Under the pieces are notes generated by a model, which had not been told where the DNA came from, searched no databases, and saw only the letters and a list, made by a program, of their open reading frames with translations. Positions 62,471 through 64,000 of a stretch of 64,000 nt of DNA are shown here, one piece after another. Position 1 is the first letter of the stretch. Each line of letters begins with the position of its first letter. Location: assembly GCA_002419585.1 (NCBI GenBank), contig DIGJ01000014.1, positions 106,760 through 170,759 of the forward strand, read 5' to 3'. This stretch comes from Lachnoclostridium sp. UBA5725. Its GTDB lineage: Bacteria; Bacillota; Clostridia; Lachnospirales; Lachnospiraceae. The translations under genes were made by a program, and so were the position numbers.

Positions 62471-63943
62471 TCAAGTACCACAAAATGTGCGATAACAAGT
62501 CAATACCTGTGGTACGACTGCGTATTCTTCTTGATCTGCAGTGTATGCGTATGGATGTTTGAGAACGTTAAGCAGGCGCTCCATTACATGGTAATCACCG
62601 TCCGTTACCGCAGCGTTTAGTGCTTCTTCTACCCTGTGATTTCGGGGAATGACAGCCGGATTGTTGTTTTTCATCAATTGATAGACTTGTTCTTTTGTCT
62701 CCTTCTGTCTACTTAGTCTTGCCTGCCAACGATCATACCATTTTAAAAATTCATCGACTTCCAAAAGAGTCGCGCCCTCTAACATTCCAGTTGTTAATAT
62801 ACGAAACGTATTGGTATAATCCGCACGGTACTTATTCATAATATTCAAAAGGTCCTCAATCAGGATTTTGTCCTCCGGTTCTTGATTAAATAAACCAAGC
62901 TTTGCTTGCATTCCATTCATCCAGTGACTTAGATACAACTCATAAAAATCAGATACTGCTTGCTTGGCAAGATGAATCGCTTCCTCCTCATTTTCGCTTA
63001 ATAGCGGTAATAAAGCCTCTGCAAATCGTTCAAGATTCCATGCCGCCATAATTGGCTGATTGCCATAGGCATAACGACCCTTTGTATCAATCGAACTAAA
63101 AACGGTAGAAGGATCATACGTATCCATGAATGCACAAGGTCCATAGTCGATCGTTTCTCCGCTGATTACCATATTATCAGTGTTCATTACTCCATGTATA
63201 AATCCGACCAATTGCCACTTTGCAATTAAGCTAGCTTGGCGTTTTATTACTTCTTTTAGGAGGGAAAGATAAGTGTTTTCCTCCTTACAAGCGTCCGGAA
63301 AATGCCTTTGAAGCGTATAATTAGCTAAGTCTTTTAGTTCATTAATGGTACCCCATTTTGCAATATATTGAAACGTTCCTACTCGAATATGACTCGAAGC
63401 CACACGAGTCAATATAGCACCTGGCAACACCGTTTCACGATATACCAACTCACCTGTTGTTACAACAGCCAAACTTCGGGTTGTAGCGATACCCAATCCA
63501 AACATAGCTTCACTAATAATGTATTCACGAAGCATAGGTCCAAGTGCTGCTCTGCCGTCTCCGCTACGTGAGTAAGGCGTTACTCCAGATCCCTTAAGTT
63601 GAATGTCAAAGCGCTCCCCCTTAGGAGTAATATGTTCTCCTAGTAAAACAGCTCGCCCGTCTCCCAACATGGTAAAGTATCCAAATTGGTGTCCTGCATA
63701 TGCCTGTGCAAGTGGAAACGCTCCCTCAGGAATCCGATTTCCAGCAAATACAGATACACCCTCTTCACGTTCTAGTACCTGTGTATTCAATTCCAAAGAC
63801 TTCACCAGTGATTCATTCAAAACGACTAATTTGGGTGAACTTACTGGGGTTGGATATTGTTTTGAATAAAATATGGTTGGAAGATTCGCATAACTGTTGC
63901 TAAAGTTCCAACCTGCTTGTTCTATAATGCTGCTCTCTGCCAT
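62471..63943 (-). CDS. selO: SelO/YdiU-family protein adenylyltransferase
   Basis: 490 residues from the ATG at 63943 (GGAGAAAAG site). Family motifs are AYAGHQFGYFTMLGDGRAVLLGE, IQLKGSGVTPYSRSGDGRAALGPMLREYI, GLGIATTRSLAVVTTG and GFIHGVMNTDNMVISGETIDYGPCAFMD. SelO is a kinase-like fold that transfers AMP to protein side chains, with a redox-related role in E. coli and mitochondria. Many bacterial forms lack the selenocysteine, and here the C-terminus is LTCYRTFCGT with a Cys near the end. Confidence 0.93.
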   Translation of the reverse strand: MAESSIIEQAGWNFSNSYANLPTIFYSKQYPTPVSSPKLVVLNESLVKSLELNTQVLEREEGVSVFAGNRIPEGAFPLAQAYAGHQFGYFTMLGDGRAVLLGEHITPKGERFDIQLKGSGVTPYSRSGDGRAALGPMLREYIISEAMFGLGIATTRSLAVVTTGELVYRETVLPGAILTRVASSHIRVGTFQYIAKWGTINELKDLANYTLQRHFPDACKEENTYLSLLKEVIKRQASLIAKWQLVGFIHGVMNTDNMVISGETIDYGPCAFMDTYDPSTVFSSIDTKGRYAYGNQPIMAAWNLERFAEALLPLLSENEEEAIHLAKQAVSDFYELYLSHWMNGMQAKLGLFNQEPEDKILIEDLLNIMNKYRADYTNTFRILTTGMLEGATLLEVDEFLKWYDRWQARLSRQKETKEQVYQLMKNNNPAVIPRNHRVEEALNAAVTDGDYHVMERLLNVLKHPYAYTADQEEYAVVPQVLTCYRTFCGT

Positions 63944-64000
63944 CTTTTCTCCATTCCTGCGCACGCATTTTGCGCATATAAAGTTTGCGCCGAGGACAAC

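Noticed and set aside
62360..62620. 86-codon plus-strand open frame
   Set aside because: It overlaps the repeat right end and the SelO gene and has no start signals.

Overview
The window looks like chromosome of a low-GC, anaerobic, Gram-positive Clostridia member, most likely a Lachnospiraceae relative of Lachnoclostridium (Clostridium) phytofermentans. The grounds are AT-rich DNA, strong AGGAGG ribosome sites, two T-box leaders, an indolepyruvate:ferredoxin oxidoreductase, rubredoxin, an NADH oxidase and Csp-like subtilases. The species guess is inference. Nearly all genes are on the minus strand. I see no rRNA, tRNA, CRISPR array, phage or transposase.

Layout. 1-3 kb: cut 5'-nucleotidase and a polysaccharide pyruvyl transferase. 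3.4-5.7 kb: aromatic precursor genes, with a fused dehydroquinate dehydratase-shikimate kinase divergent from a YdiB-type shikimate dehydrogenase. 5.7-9.4 kb: MATE pump, CBS protein, tyrS with a tyrosine T-box. 9.5-11 kb: a TIR-bounded palindromic repeat and an acetyltransferase behind a leader-peptide attenuator. 11-14.2 kb: two orphan sugar-binding-protein paralogues flanking a glycerophosphodiesterase. 14.6-22.5 kb: aryl-acid catabolism (two PaaK ligases, IorAB, ACT protein, amidohydrolase, sodium symporter). 22.7-26.4 kb: a subtilase and an unusual metallophosphoesterase/sugar-binding-protein fusion. 26.8-34.9 kb: an M23 peptidase gene and a complete trpEGD(CF)BA operon under a tryptophan T-box. 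34.9-42.3 kb: CorA, a Rieske oxygenase, livJHMGF and rubredoxin. 42.5-54.2 kb: PAS-GGDEF-hemerythrin protein, secreted hydrolase, NADH oxidase, FliD-like protein, LytTR two-component pair and a chemoreceptor. 54.6-64 kb: DUF4153 protein, DUF2703 ferredoxin, YgjP peptidase, PocR mini-chemoreceptor, XRE regulator, YdbST pair (ydbS frameshifted) and SelO.

How the genes fit together. Tryptophan and tyrosine supply are sensed by T-boxes on trp and tyrS. The aro genes feed chorismate, and the IorAB-PaaK block runs the other way, oxidising aryl pyruvates to aryl-CoA and aryl acids. Rubredoxin, NADH oxidase, a hemerythrin-tipped cyclase and a superoxide-reductase-like regulator suggest a strict anaerobe coping with oxygen.

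The most striking signal is non-coding. Six long palindromic elements of two families lie just downstream of minus-strand genes. Family 1 has four copies of about 180 bp and family 2 has two TIR-bounded copies. Within a family the unpaired loops are conserved. The stem sequences differ between copies, yet each copy stays self-complementary, as in a covarying structured RNA or a foldback DNA element. I cannot match either family to anything I know.
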